Source: Prescottella defluvii (GTDB taxonomy: Bacteria > Actinomycetota > Actinomycetes > Mycobacteriales > Mycobacteriaceae). Taken from it: 64,000 nt of DNA. The first letter of the stretch is position 1. Each line of letters begins with the position of its first letter. The notes below the pieces were generated by a model. That model worked only from the letters and a program-made list of their open reading frames with translations. It searched no databases and had not been told where the DNA came from. A program made the translations under genes and the position numbers. Shown piece after piece: positions 30,706 to 40,569 of this stretch. The stretch covers positions 2,852,001 to 2,916,000 of the forward strand of contig CP121458.1 in NCBI GenBank assembly GCA_029690005.1, given 5' to 3'.

Positions 30706-31444
30706 GTGAACGTCGATCCCTCAGTGCAGTCCAAGCTTCTCCAGCTCGCCGGTGTGGACACCGAGCTGGCACCGGCTCGCGCACCGTCGCTCGACGCTGC
30801 CCGAACAGCAGGAGGTGGAGCGCCTCGAGGCCGAGCGCCTCTCCCGCAAGGACGCGTCGGTGGCCGTGGAGATCGTGCTCGACGACCTGGACCGCGACAT
30901 CAAGAAGCTCGAGGGTGAGGTGGACGCCGTCCGCCAGCGCGAGACGCGCGACCGCAAGCTGCTCGAGGGCGGAACCCTGGCCCCGAAGCAGCTGTCGGAA
31001 CTTCAGCACGAGCTCGGCAGCCTGGAGCGCCGGCAGAGCGTCCTCGAGGACGAACTGCTCGAGGTGATGGAGCGTCGGGAGGCGTCGCAGGCCGACTACG
31101 ACCACTCCGGTGCGCGGCTGACCCAGGCCGAGGACGAGCTGATCGACGCCGAGCGTCGCCGCGACGACGCCGTCGCCGACCTGGAGAAGACGCAGGAGCG
31201 GTGCGACACCGACCGTGCGGCCCTGATCGGGCAGTTCCCGGACGACCTGCTGGCCATCTACGAGAAGCAGCGTGAGCAGCGGGGCGTCGGGGCGGCGTTG
31301 CTGCAGGCCCGCCGCTGCGGTGCGTGCCGCATCGAGATCGACCGCGGCGAGATCGCCCGCATCGCGGCCACGCCCGCCGACGTCGTCGTCCGCTGCCCCG
31401 AGTGTGGCGCAATCATGGTGCGCACCAAGGAATCCGGTCTGTGA
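30706..31444 (+). CDS. Coiled-coil protein with C4 zinc ribbon, one frame break
   Basis: About 245 residues. Residues 25-185 are a long charged coiled coil (for example DDLDRDIKKLEGEVDAVRQR, then LERRQSVLEDELLEVMERRE). A C-terminal zinc ribbon has RRCGACRIEI and VRCPECGAIM, giving two CxxC pairs. The GTG at 30706 follows AGGAG at 9-base spacing; a one-base gain near 30779 separates MNVDPSVQSKLLQLAGVDTELA from RLAHRRSTLPEQQE. Family of Rv2229c/FlgN-like CT398 proteins; proposed roles in RNA or secretion are unproven. Overlaps the RNase H gene by GTGA. Confidence 0.85.
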
Positions 31445-32564
31445 CCCAGAGCCGGGTCGTCGTCGAGGCTGACGGTGGATCCCGGGGTAATCCGGGCCCG
31501 GCCGGTTACGGCGCGGTGGTGTTCGCCGCCGATCGCGGTCGCGTCATCGCGGAGCGTCGTGAGGCACTCGGCATCGCCACCAACAATGTCGCCGAGTACC
31601 GCGGACTGATCGCAGGCCTGACCGCGGCCCGCGATCTCGGCGCGCACGAAGTGGACGTGCGCATGGACTCCAAGCTGGTCGTCGAGCAGATGTCGGGCAG
31701 GTGGAAGGTGCAAGCATCCGACATGATTCCGCTGGCGCAGCGGGCGCGGGAGCTGGCCGGATCGTTCGCGCGCGTGACCTACACGTGGATTCCGCGCAGC
31801 GAGAACAGCCACGCCGACCGCCTCGCCAACGAGGCGATGGACGGCGAGGACGCGATCACGTCGGGTGTCGCTGCCGACGAGGGGATCGAGGAGACGGCGA
31901 CGTCGGCCCCGGTTCCCGCACCGGCCGCGGCGCCGGGCTGGACCGGTGCCGTCGGTGCCCCACCCGGATGCTGCTGCTGCGGCACGGGCAGACGGAACTG
32001 TCGGTCGAACGCCGCTACTCCGGTCGCGGGAATCCGCCGCTGACGGAGTTCGGCCGCGCGCAGGCGCGGGCGGCGGCCGAGCGGATCGCGGCCAAGGGCG
32101 CGATCGCGGCAGTGGTGTCGTCGCCGCTCGGGCGCGCCAGCGAGACCGCCGAGGCGGCGGCCGGTGCGCTCGGACTACCGGTCACGGTGCACGAAGGACT
32201 CGCCGAGACGGACTTCGGCAAGTGGGAGGGCCTCACGTTCGGCGAGGCCGCGCAGCGCGACCCCGACCTGCATCGGCGCTGGCTGTCGGACACGGCGGTG
32301 CGGCCGCCGGAGGGCGAGAGCTTCGACGAGGTCCGGGTGCGGATCGAGGCCGTCCGCGACGATCTGACCGCGGCCTACGCCGGGTCGAACATCCTCGTCG
32401 TCACCCACGTGACACCGATCAAGACGCTGCTGCAGCTCGCGCTCGACGTGGGCCCGTCGCTGCTGTACCGACTGCACCTGGATCTCGCGTCGCTCAGCAT
32501 CGCTGAGTTCTATCCGGACGGCGGCTCGTCGGTGCGGCTGGTCAACGATACGTCGCATCTGTAG
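31441..32564 (+). CDS. Bifunctional RNase H / alpha-ribazole-type acid phosphatase, one frameshift
   Basis: Fusion like Rv2228c. The N-terminal RNase HI domain (residues 1-145) has catalytic acidic residues in VEADGGSRGNPGPAG, NNVAEYRGLIAGL and VRMDSKLVVEQ. An Ala/Pro linker of about 35 residues follows, then a histidine-phosphatase domain with LLRHGQTE, the second His in VVTHVTPIK and SPLGRASETAE. The phosphatase part may act as CobC-type alpha-ribazole phosphatase, fitting the cobalamin neighbours. A lost C near 31962 (GAPTRMLLLRHG expected) falls in the linker. GTG start at 31441. Corrected length is about 374 residues. The end overlaps the convergent DUF4383 gene by 23 bp. Confidence 0.9.
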
Positions 32565-32991
32565 GGCCGTCGTCGTGTCGGGGTAGCGCGACCCCGAGGA
32601 AGACGAACGTCACCCCGACGACGAGGTGGAGCCAGCTGGCGACGCGGTCGATCGGCATGAAGTTCGATGCCGTGTCCGAGTCGATGACCAGCCCGTACAC
32701 GCCGGTCAGTATCGCCACCAGGCCCGCGCCGATGAGGAACATCTCGGCGGACGCCAGTGTCCGGGACAGCATCAGCCCGATGATGCCCGTGGCGATGTGC
32801 GCGACGTTGTGAAGGACGGACACGTCCGCCCAGCCGAGCAGGTGTGCGTCCGAGCCGGGGCCGGCCCAGGCGATGTCGCCCAGCCCGGACGTGATTCCGG
32901 GAACGAATCCGAGGACTCCGATCAACAGCACGGCCACGGAGACGGCGATCGTGACCAGCTGGGTGGTGGTTCGGGCGAGGCCGTCGTCCAT
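32542..32991 (-). CDS. DUF4383 membrane protein
   Basis: 149 residues with four predicted helices: QLVTIAVSVAVLLIGVLGF, VLHNVAHIATGIIGLML, AEMFLIGAGLVAILTGVYG and WLHLVVGVTFVFLGVAL. The HNVAH and HLVVG segments are typical of DUF4383, a family of unknown function. The ATG at 32991 is preferred because AGGAG lies about 10 bases upstream. Convergent with, and overlapping, the RNase H-phosphatase gene. The frame is intact. Confidence 0.75.
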   Translation of the reverse strand: MDDGLARTTTQLVTIAVSVAVLLIGVLGFVPGITSGLGDIAWAGPGSDAHLLGWADVSVLHNVAHIATGIIGLMLSRTLASAEMFLIGAGLVAILTGVYGLVIDSDTASNFMPIDRVASWLHLVVGVTFVFLGVALPRHDDGPTDATYR

Positions 32992-33310
32992 CGCAATCGC
33001 TCTCCTCGCACGGTGGCCGGTACACGTTGGCGACATCGAAGTCGCCCCCATTGTCCGCCACTCCCACCTCGCGGGAGCCCGATTGGATTCGCCGCGAGTG
33101 ACAGGCGTAGCCTCTTGCGCTGTGAACGCCCTGCTGACCTGTCGCCGCTACGTCGACAACTGTCTGCAGGCGAGTGCGGTCTGTCACGCCTGACACCCGG
33201 TAGACCACCAGAGTCCGGGACGGCTCCTTCCTGAGCCACCGTGCGTCCCCTTCGGTCGCGCGCATGTCGTCGTGCGCCGCCGTCTCCACATCTCCACCCG
33301 AAAGGCCCTC

Positions 33311-34691
33311 ATGTCGGCCCCCACCCTCGACGCGCCCGGCGCGCCCTGCCCAAGTGGGCAACCTCCTTCGGTCCCCAGATCGTCGCGGGTCTGATTCTCG
33401 GCGTCCTCCTCGGTCTGATCGCCCGGTCCATGCCGGACGCCGCCGACGGCAACGAGAACTGGCTCGTCGGCACCGTCAAGACGATCGGTTCCAGCTACGT
33501 CGCGCTGCTCACCGTCGCGGTGATCCCGCTGATCTTCACGGCCGTCGTCAGCTCCATCGCGAACCTGCGCAACGTCGCGAACGCCGCGCGTCTCGCGGTG
33601 CAGACGCTGCTGTGGTTCGCGATCACCGCGTTCATCGCGGTGCTGGTCGGCATCGCCGTCGGTCTGATCACCCACCCCGGTGCCAACACGACGGTCGACG
33701 CCGCGCAGGCGACCGCGCCCAAGACCGGCGGATCGTGGTGGGCGTTCCTCACCGGCCTCGTCCCGCAGAACTTCCTCGGCCTCGGCGCCAAGACCACGCT
33801 CACCGGTGACGCCGCGTCGGGTCTGTCGGCAACGACGTCGCTCAGCTTCAACGTCCTGCAGTTGCTCGTCGTCGCGATCGCGATCGGCATCGCCGCCCTC
33901 AAGGTGGGGGAGAAGGCCGAACCGTTCCTCAACTTCAACGCCGCGCTCCTGGCGATCGTGCAGAAGGTCCTCTGGTGGATCATCCGCCTCGCCCCGATCG
34001 GCACCGCGGCCCTCATCGCGAAGGCCGTCGCGACCTACGGCTGGGACGCCATCGGCCAGCTCGGTGTGTTCACCGTCGCCGTGTACATCGGCCTCGCGAT
34101 CGTGTTCTTCGTGGTGTACCCGATCCTCATTCGCGTCCACGGACTCTCGGTGAAGAACTTCTTCTCGGGTGTGTGGCCGGCCACGCAGCTGGGCTTCGTG
34201 TCCCGGTCGTCGATCGGCACGCTGCCGCTCACCGAGCGGGTGACCGAGCGCAACCTCGGTGTGCCGCGCGAGTACGCCTCGTTCGCCGTGCCGCTGGGCG
34301 CCACCACCAAGATGGACGGCTGCGCCGCCGTCTACCCGGCGATCGCCGCGATCTTCGTCGCGGAGTTCTACGGCGTGAATCTCAGCCTGACCGACTACCT
34401 GCTCATCATCGTGGTGTCGGTGATCGGATCGGCGGCCACCGCCGGTACGACCGGCGCGACCGTGATGCTCACGCTGACCCTGTCCACGCTGGGGCTGCCG
34501 CTCGCCGGTGTCGGTCTGCTGCTCGCGGTCGAGCCCATCGTCGACATGGGCCGCACCGCCGTCAACGTCACCGGGCAGGCACTGGTGCCGACCATCGTCG
34601 CGAAGCGCGAGAGATCCTCGACGAGGGCCTGTACAACGCTCCGCGCACGGGTGACCCGTTCGCCGACGAGGCGCTCGAAGCCGCCCACTGA
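33311..34691 (+). CDS. Dicarboxylate/amino acid:cation symporter (DAACS), two frameshifts
   Basis: Na+ or H+ coupled uptake of C4-dicarboxylates or glutamate/aspartate (PF00375), about 460 residues. The ATG at 33311 gives MSAPTLDAP before a lost C near 33336; helices then run continuously from FGPQIVAGLILGVLLGLIA. Transport-domain motifs are SRSSIGTLPLT (HP1 serine-rich), FAVPLGATTKMDGCA (helix 7 with NMDG-like KMDG) and VEPIVDMGRTAVNVTGQA (helix 8 substrate site). A second lost base near 34605 moves the cytoplasmic tail EILDEGLYNAPRTGDPF into another frame. Single gene with its own terminator. Confidence 0.88.
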
Positions 34692-34722
34692 GCCGGTTCA
34701 CCGACGACCACGAGTATCACCG

Positions 34723-34754
34723 CCACAGCCGTCACCGACGAGTGACGGTTGTGG
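34723..34754. terminator. Hairpin between the symporter and DUF1697 genes
   Basis: CCACAGCCGTCAC and GTGACGGTTGTGG form 13-bp arms with one G-T pair around a 6-base loop. It lies between two convergent stops at 34691 and 34760. Confidence 0.75.
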
Positions 34755-34759
34755 CCGGT

Positions 34760-35287
34760 CTACTTCAGTAGTTTCACCAGCGTCCGCAGATTGCGGGTGG
34801 TGGTCACGGCCTTGAGCTTCGGCTTGCCGGTGTTCTTGCCGAATGTGCTGTCGAGCGTCCGGCCGCGCTCGACCTCCCAGTACAGGACGCCGTCTCCACC
34901 CTGGATCCGCTCGATCGCGGGATCGAGGTCGCCCTGACCGGCAAGGAGGCCGGCGAGGACGGCCTGCTCCGCGGTGAACATCACGTACGGGTGCCAGCCG
35001 TCGCGTTCGGGATCGAACGGGTACGCCTCGACGATCCGCGCGAGCGTGTCCAGGTCGAGGACGAACACCCACGCCTCGTAGCCGAAGGCCTTCCGGAGTG
35101 CGGCCTCGATGGTCGATTTCAGACCTGCCACATCCGTGGAGTCCGAGCTGAACAGGACGTTGCCCGACGCGAGGACTGTCTTGACGTCGCCGAACCCGAG
35201 GTCGGTGAAGACCGGCCGCAGATCGGCCATCTTGATGTTGATGCCGCCGACGTTGATTCCACGCAGAAGTGCCACGTATCGGGTCAT
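34760..35287 (-). CDS. DUF1697 family protein
   Basis: 175-residue cytosolic protein (PF08002) of unknown function. It starts MTRYVALLRGINVGG, the family signature, followed by IKMADLRPVFTDLGF and VLASGNVLFSS. The C-terminal RNLRTLVKLL helix is also typical. ATG start at 35287, intact. Transcribed away from rnpB, 84 bp apart, so the two have divergent promoters. Confidence 0.88.
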   Translation of the reverse strand: MTRYVALLRGINVGGINIKMADLRPVFTDLGFGDVKTVLASGNVLFSSDSTDVAGLKSTIEAALRKAFGYEAWVFVLDLDTLARIVEAYPFDPERDGWHPYVMFTAEQAVLAGLLAGQGDLDPAIERIQGGDGVLYWEVERGRTLDSTFGKNTGKPKLKAVTTTRNLRTLVKLLK

Positions 35288-35371
35288 GCGGAGACCCTAC
35301 TGGCGTTCACCGACAACGGCAGGCGCGGAGCCGATTCGGACCCGACTCTCCTCAACCAGTAGTCTTGTCGT

Positions 35372-35806
<435 letters not shown>

Positions 35807-35811
35807 CCAAT

Positions 35812-35862
35812 CCGATAACGACGAAGGCCCCCGGAAAATCCGGGGGCCTTCGTCGTTATCGG
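35812..35862. terminator. Very strong bidirectional terminator after rnpB
   Basis: Perfect 24-bp arms (35812-35835 and 35839-35862) with a 3-base AAA loop. It lies between the end of rnpB and the stop of the leftward small ORF at 35866. Confidence 0.92.
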
Positions 35863-35865
35863 GTC

Positions 35866-35973
35866 CTACTGGAAGTAGCCGCCGATGGGGTTCACGATGA
35901 GCAGCTTGGCCCAGTACTCGGCGTCGGCCTTGCCGAGGTAGGGGAGCAGGGTGTCGAAGATGATGTAGGACAT
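35866..35973 (-). CDS. Possible 35-residue small protein beside rnpB
   Basis: The ATG at 35973 has GGAG 8 bases upstream; the product is 35 residues, beginning MSYIIFDTLLPYLGKADAEY and ending in IGGYFQ. It is amphipathic to hydrophobic with a central charged cluster (GKADAEYW) and no Arg/Pro-rich shadow character, so it looks like a real peptide. It ends TAG just before the rnpB terminator and has about 230 bp of upstream non-coding DNA for a promoter. Longer readings to 36105 add an implausible Arg/Pro-rich N-terminus. I know no family. Function unknown. Confidence 0.5.
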   Translation of the reverse strand: MSYIIFDTLLPYLGKADAEYWAKLLIVNPIGGYFQ

Positions 35974-36202
35974 TCGAGAACTCCGATCTCTGACGCATCG
36001 CGTCGGTACGAAGGTGAAGGGTGCACCGGCGGTTCGGTGACGCGGGGGGCGTCGACGCGAGTGCGCCGTACGCGCAGAGATTAGCAGGCCGAGCGGTTTT
36101 GTCACAGATCTACGTCGACAACTTCACGGCGACTTCACACAACGATCACTCGGGGTCGGCGGATGCGATGGTGACGGCGCCGGTCTCGGGCACGCTGAGG
36201 GC

Positions 36203-36388
36203 ATGAGCGACGACGACAAGCAGTGGTATTTCAGCCTCTCGGACGGGTCGGTCAGCCAGGGCAAGTCGACCAACGTCTTCGACCGCATGGGACCGTACCC
36301 GGACCGGGAGAGCGCCGAGCGTGCGCTGCAGACGGTGGCGGAACGCGACAAGAAGGCCGACGACGTGGACGCCGAGTGGAACGATTGA
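36203..36388 (+). CDS. Small SPOR-like/conserved hypothetical protein
   Basis: 61 residues, acidic, no signal or membrane segment. WYFSLSDGSVSQGK, then DRMGPYPDRESAERALQTVAERD is a compact SPOR-like beta-alpha pattern common in short actinobacterial proteins of unknown role. The ATG at 36203 has GAGGG just upstream. It is followed directly by the RNB ribonuclease gene, so the two are probably co-transcribed. Confidence 0.75.
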   Translation: MSDDDKQWYFSLSDGSVSQGKSTNVFDRMGPYPDRESAERALQTVAERDKKADDVDAEWND

Positions 36389-36411
36389 ATGGTAGGCCGC
36401 GGGCCGTCGGG

Positions 36412-37811
36412 ATGGCCCGGGTCACGGCGCACGGTGTCGACTTCGACACGGTGCGAGCCGAATTCGCCCTTCGTGACGAGTTCTCGCCCGAGGTGCTCGC
36501 CGAGGTGGCCGGTGCGGTGGACACGTGGATCGGCGAGCGCGAGGACCGGACCGATCTCGCGCTCGTGACGATCGACCCGCCGGGGTCGATGGACCTCGAT
36601 CAGGCGCTGCACCTCGAGCGGACCGAGTCCGGCTTTGTGCTGCACTACGCCATCGCCGACGTGGCCGCGGTCGTGCGCCCGGGCGGCGCGCTGGACAGTG
36701 CGACGCGGGACCGCGGACAGACGTTCTACCTGCCGGACGGATCGGTGCCGCTGCACCCGCGGGCCTTGTCGGAGGATGCGGCCAGCCTGCTGCCCGACGT
36801 CGTCCGTCCGGCCGCGCTGTGGCGGATCGAGCTCGACGGGCGCGCCCAGCCGACGGCGGTGGCCGTGACGAGGGCCCTCGTCCGCTCGGTGGCCCGCTTC
36901 GATTACGAGACGGTGCAGGCGCATTCGGAGACCGGGACGCTGCACCCGTCGATCAGGTCGCTGCCCGAGTTCGGCAGGTTGAGGGCGGTCGCGGCGATCG
37001 AGCGGGGCGCGATCGAACTGCGCCTGCCCGAGCAGCGGGTGGTGCGGCGCGGCGACGGATGGAAGGTCGAGATCCAGCCGCGGACCGAGGCCGACGACTG
37101 GAACGCGGAGGTGTCCCTGCTGACGGGCATGTGCGCGGCCCGGTTGATGCTCGAGGCGGGCGTCGGCCTGCTGCGGACGATGCCGCCACCGCCGGACGGC
37201 GCGGTGGCGTCGCTGCGCCGCACGGCCGGCGCACTCGGCGTGCCCTGGACCGACGGTCGCCGCGTGGGCGACGTGCTCGCCGGGCTCGATCCGAACACCG
37301 CGACGTCGCTCGTGATGATGACGGAGGCGACGACCCTGCTCCGAGGTGCGGACTACATCGCGTTCGACGGCGAGTTGCCCTCCGTGCAGGGGCATTCGGG
37401 GATCGGCGACTCCTACGCGCATGTCACGGCGCCGCTGCGGCGGCTGTCCGACCGATTCACCACCGAGGTGTGTCTGGCGGTGTCCGCGGGGGTCGCGATC
37501 CCCGACTGGGTGCGGACGGCGCTACCGAGCCTGCCCGCCGTGATGCGGGCGTCGGATGCGCGCGCGAACAAGGTGGACCGGGCCTGCGTCGACCTCACCG
37601 AGGCCACGCTGCTCGCCGGACGCGTCGGGGAGGTGTTCGACGCGACGGTTCTGCGGGCGGCGGGGAGAAGCGCGGAGCCGAGGTCTTCGTGCCCGCGATC
37701 TCGGTGATCGCCAAGTGCGCCGGGGATCCGGTGGAGGGTGACGAGGTGAAGGTCCGGCTCGTCGGCGCCGATGTCGTGGGCCGCTCGGTGCAGTTCGCGT
37801 TCCCGGCGTAG
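36412..37811 (+). CDS. RNB-domain (RNase II-type) ribonuclease, one frameshift
   Basis: 3'-5' exoribonuclease domain protein of about 466 residues, lacking the cold-shock and S1 domains of full RNase II/R. The active-site segment is TIDPPGSMDLDQALHLE, with metal-binding aspartates in DPPGSMDLDQA. HYAIADVAAVV, RGQTFYLPDGSVPLHP and a C-terminal SYAHVTAPLRRLSDRF are also typical. The start could be ATG 36412 or TTG 36385, which would overlap the preceding gene. A lost G near 37662 moves the last 48 residues (EKRGAEVFVPAISVIAK) to another frame. Confidence 0.85.
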
Positions 37812-38027
37812 ATGCACCCAGCACAACGAGCGTCCGTACTCCTCGCAGCGAGATGAGAACGGCCCGAGCGCCTGGGCCGTCGGGGCCTGTCTATAGTCTC
37901 GGGCCCGAAGTGGAGCCGCTCGACACCGACCGATGGAGCCGCAGCGCGGCCCGATCGTCACCTCTTCGACGGCTGGCTGAGCGAGACCGGGCAGGGGGCG
38001 CTGGAACCATCGTGGAGGAGTCGTTGG

Positions 38028-39447
38028 ATGACTGAATCGATCGATTGGGAAGCGAGAACCGCGGCCGTCCAGTGGCAGGAATTGAGGCATGCCTACGGTG
38101 AAGCCAACGATGTGCCGGAGTTGCTGCGTGCGTGCATGGTGGACCCGGAGGCGCCGGGGGAGCTCGCTGGGTCGATCGTGCACCAAGGCAGCCTCTACAC
38201 CTCGACCCGGCAGCGCTCCCGATCCTCGCCGCAATGATCGTTACGGACGCGTGCGCAGGGCGGGTTGCGGCGCTTGGGGTGATCGACTTCTTCGGGTCGA
38301 GTGTGTATGCCGGGCGCGCGCTCACCGACGAGCACAGCGGTGTCGCGGGCCCGGAGTTCGACGCTCAGTCCCGTGCCGCTTTCCTGGAATGCCTGACCAC
38401 CGTCGCAGCCCTCGGTCGTAGCACCGACGCCGAGGTGGTAGAGGCGGTGGTGGCGGCATGCACTTGGCTCGACACTCCGCTACCTGCCGTCACCGAACTA
38501 CTGACCGACGTGGCACGATCAGGTGGCCCGGCCTCGGTTCGCGCGGACGCGCTGCTCGGTCTGTCTCGCCAAGGGCAGCTCTCTCCTGATCTCGCCCGGA
38601 AGGTTCGACAGTCTGGGGAAACTATCGAGCGTTTCGCGGTGGCCTGGGGCGAGATCGTGGAGGGTCGGGAAACTCGAGAGTCGATCGCTGAGCTGGCTTC
38701 CACCTGGGATGTCGTGGACGAATTCCGAAAGCGCGTGCGGATCGAAGACCCCGTTGGTGTCGTTGCTGAACTGCGTGTTCCGTGGCCGCTCCTGGACGCG
38801 ATGATCGCGGCTGGCACGAAGACCGTGAAGGACGCCGCCGCGGCGCTCAGCGCACGACTCCAAATCCAGCCGGGCGATGCCGACGAGATCGTGGCGCGGG
38901 CTCGCGCACTCGCATGGCACCCGGATTCCGAGGTGCGAACCAGTGCTGTGTCGCTGCTGGCCGAGACCGGACACTGGGACGAGGCCGAATCGGTCATGTC
39001 AGCTCTACTCGACAATGCGCATGGTCCGCTCACGCCCGATGTACTCGCCCTGCTCCTGACCAGCATCAGAAACGATGCAGCACCCGAGCGCTGGCAGACT
39101 GCATTACTCGAGCACCTGGATACCGCGCCGCGCCCGTGATGACCCCGGTGCCGTTGGAGAGCATGACCACACCGTTGCCGTCCGCGATGCGATGGGCCCG
39201 AGTACCGTGCACGCCGGAACTGCTCCGCCGCGTACGAGCGCAGTTGGCGGCGGCGCTCATTGATCCCGGCCCGCACAATCAGCGAGTTATCGGTTGGGCG
39301 TCCTTGGTGGCCGAGTGGGGTGCTGATGCTACCGATGCGGTACCGGAGATCCTGGCGGCGCTACCGCTTGCACCGAATCCGTGCGCAACCGCGCTCGCTG
39401 AGATCGGCGCGGGATCCGACAGTGCCTTCCCTCCTCAGCCACGCTAG
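38028..39447 (+). CDS. HEAT-repeat protein (immunity-protein-like), two frameshifts
   Basis: About 470 residues after correction. The ATG at 38028 follows GGAGGAG. The N-terminus WQELRHAYGEANDVPELLRA, then SIVHQGSLYTSTPAALPILA matches a family of actinobacterial helical-repeat proteins often found as immunity or orphan genes. Helical repeats follow (SVRADALLGLSRQG; SEVRTSAVSLLAETGHW; ATDAVPEILAALPLA). One-base losses near 38205 and 39134 connect three frames. The end after 39430 (DSAFPPQPR) is abrupt, so the true C-terminus may be longer or truncated. No toxin gene is adjacent. Confidence 0.65.
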
Positions 39448-39527
39448 AGGCCAGATTCAGTGGACAGCCTCCGTCGTGATTTGAGCGCGGCGAAGGATCG
39501 TCGACGATGTTGCGGCCCTTGTGATTC

Positions 39528-39569
39528 TCGAAGTCGAAGTCGAAGTCGAAGTCGAAGTCGAAGTCGAAG
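39528..39569. repeat. Hexanucleotide tandem repeat (TCGAAG)x7
   Basis: Seven perfect tandem copies of TCGAAG lie between the end of the HEAT-repeat gene and the stop of the CHAD gene (39632). It is outside any supported gene; frames through it give (EV)n or (RL)n. Such an array can vary in length by slippage. No spacer structure, so it is not CRISPR. Confidence 0.95.
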
Positions 39570-39631
39570 CGGACCGCGCGGCCGCCAGGCAGGCAACGGC
39601 TCGATCAATGACCTCGTGCCCGTTCCGGGCG

Positions 39632-40525
39632 TCAGGTCGTGAAGTCGAGTTCCCGGTGGGCGCGTCGGATCGCCTTGACGTGTCGGGGCACGTCGGTGAC
39701 GGCCCGAATCGCACGCTGCTCCTCGGTGGCGTAGAGCAGCCCGTACGTGAACGTGTCCTCGTCGTCCTCGCGGGCCTGCGCGGCCGTGTCGATGATCCAA
39801 CCGCGGGCGAGGACGCCGTCCTGGTGGTCGCCGAGCATCGTCTGCAGCGCCTTCGCGGCGGCGCCGAGGTCGGCGGCCGACGGCTCCGCCACCGCGACGG
39901 CCTCGGCCGCGTACCGGAGCTTCTTGGCGCGCTTGCGCACTCGGTGCCGGGCGGGCCCGATGTCCGCGCCGTCCTCGCGCTCGAGCGCGCGTACCTTCTC
40001 GGCGGCCGTGCGGAGCTGCCGGTACGCCTTGTCGAGCCCGGCCCGCAGCGTCAGTTCCGGCGGGACGGCGTGGCCGCCCGAGGTGACCTCGTCGAGCAGG
40101 GCGCACAGCGCCGCGTACCGGGCTTCGGTGAGCACCTCGACCGCGTGTGCGTGCGCGGCCCGGTACAGGTCCTCCTGCGTCCCCACCAGCCGCTGGTGCA
40201 CCGATCCCACCACCAGATCGGCCGGTTGGGCGTCGATCAGGTCCGAGAACCGCTCCGCGAGGACCTCGGCGTCGCGGGCCTTGCCGAGAACCGATCCGAG
40301 CCAGCGCAGTTCGGCGCGGGCGGTGTCCGTGGCCTCGCGCGGGAATGCGTGCCGGAACGAGCCCAGCAGGCTGCGGAGGCGTCGGGCGGACACCCGCATC
40401 TGGTGCACCGAATCGGGGGCGTCGGCGCGCACGTCGGCGGCGAGCGACGAGAGTCGCTCGTAGTGTTGCCGTGTCGCCGGGACGATCACGTCGGCGACAG
40501 CGGTGCCGCGCTTTCGTGCTGCCAC
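39632..40525 (-). CDS. CHAD domain-containing protein
   Basis: 297-residue all-helical protein (PF05235) expected to bind polyphosphate through conserved His/Arg/Lys. Motif HQMRVSARRLRSLLGSF is the first CHAD signature; the second half has HRVRKRAKKLRYAAEAV. There is no CYTH domain, and no ppk or ppx gene nearby. ATG start at 40525, intact. Expected to localise to polyphosphate granules by family knowledge. Confidence 0.88.
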   Translation of the reverse strand: MAARKRGTAVADVIVPATRQHYERLSSLAADVRADAPDSVHQMRVSARRLRSLLGSFRHAFPREATDTARAELRWLGSVLGKARDAEVLAERFSDLIDAQPADLVVGSVHQRLVGTQEDLYRAAHAHAVEVLTEARYAALCALLDEVTSGGHAVPPELTLRAGLDKAYRQLRTAAEKVRALEREDGADIGPARHRVRKRAKKLRYAAEAVAVAEPSAADLGAAAKALQTMLGDHQDGVLARGWIIDTAAQAREDDEDTFTYGLLYATEEQRAIRAVTDVPRHVKAIRRAHRELDFTT

Positions 40526-40569
40526 GGTTCAGGTCTACCAGTACGGGCGGTGCGCGTCGACCGAAACCG

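Noticed and set aside
39528-39569. CRISPR-like array
   Set aside because: The hexamers are contiguous without spacers, so it is a simple tandem repeat.
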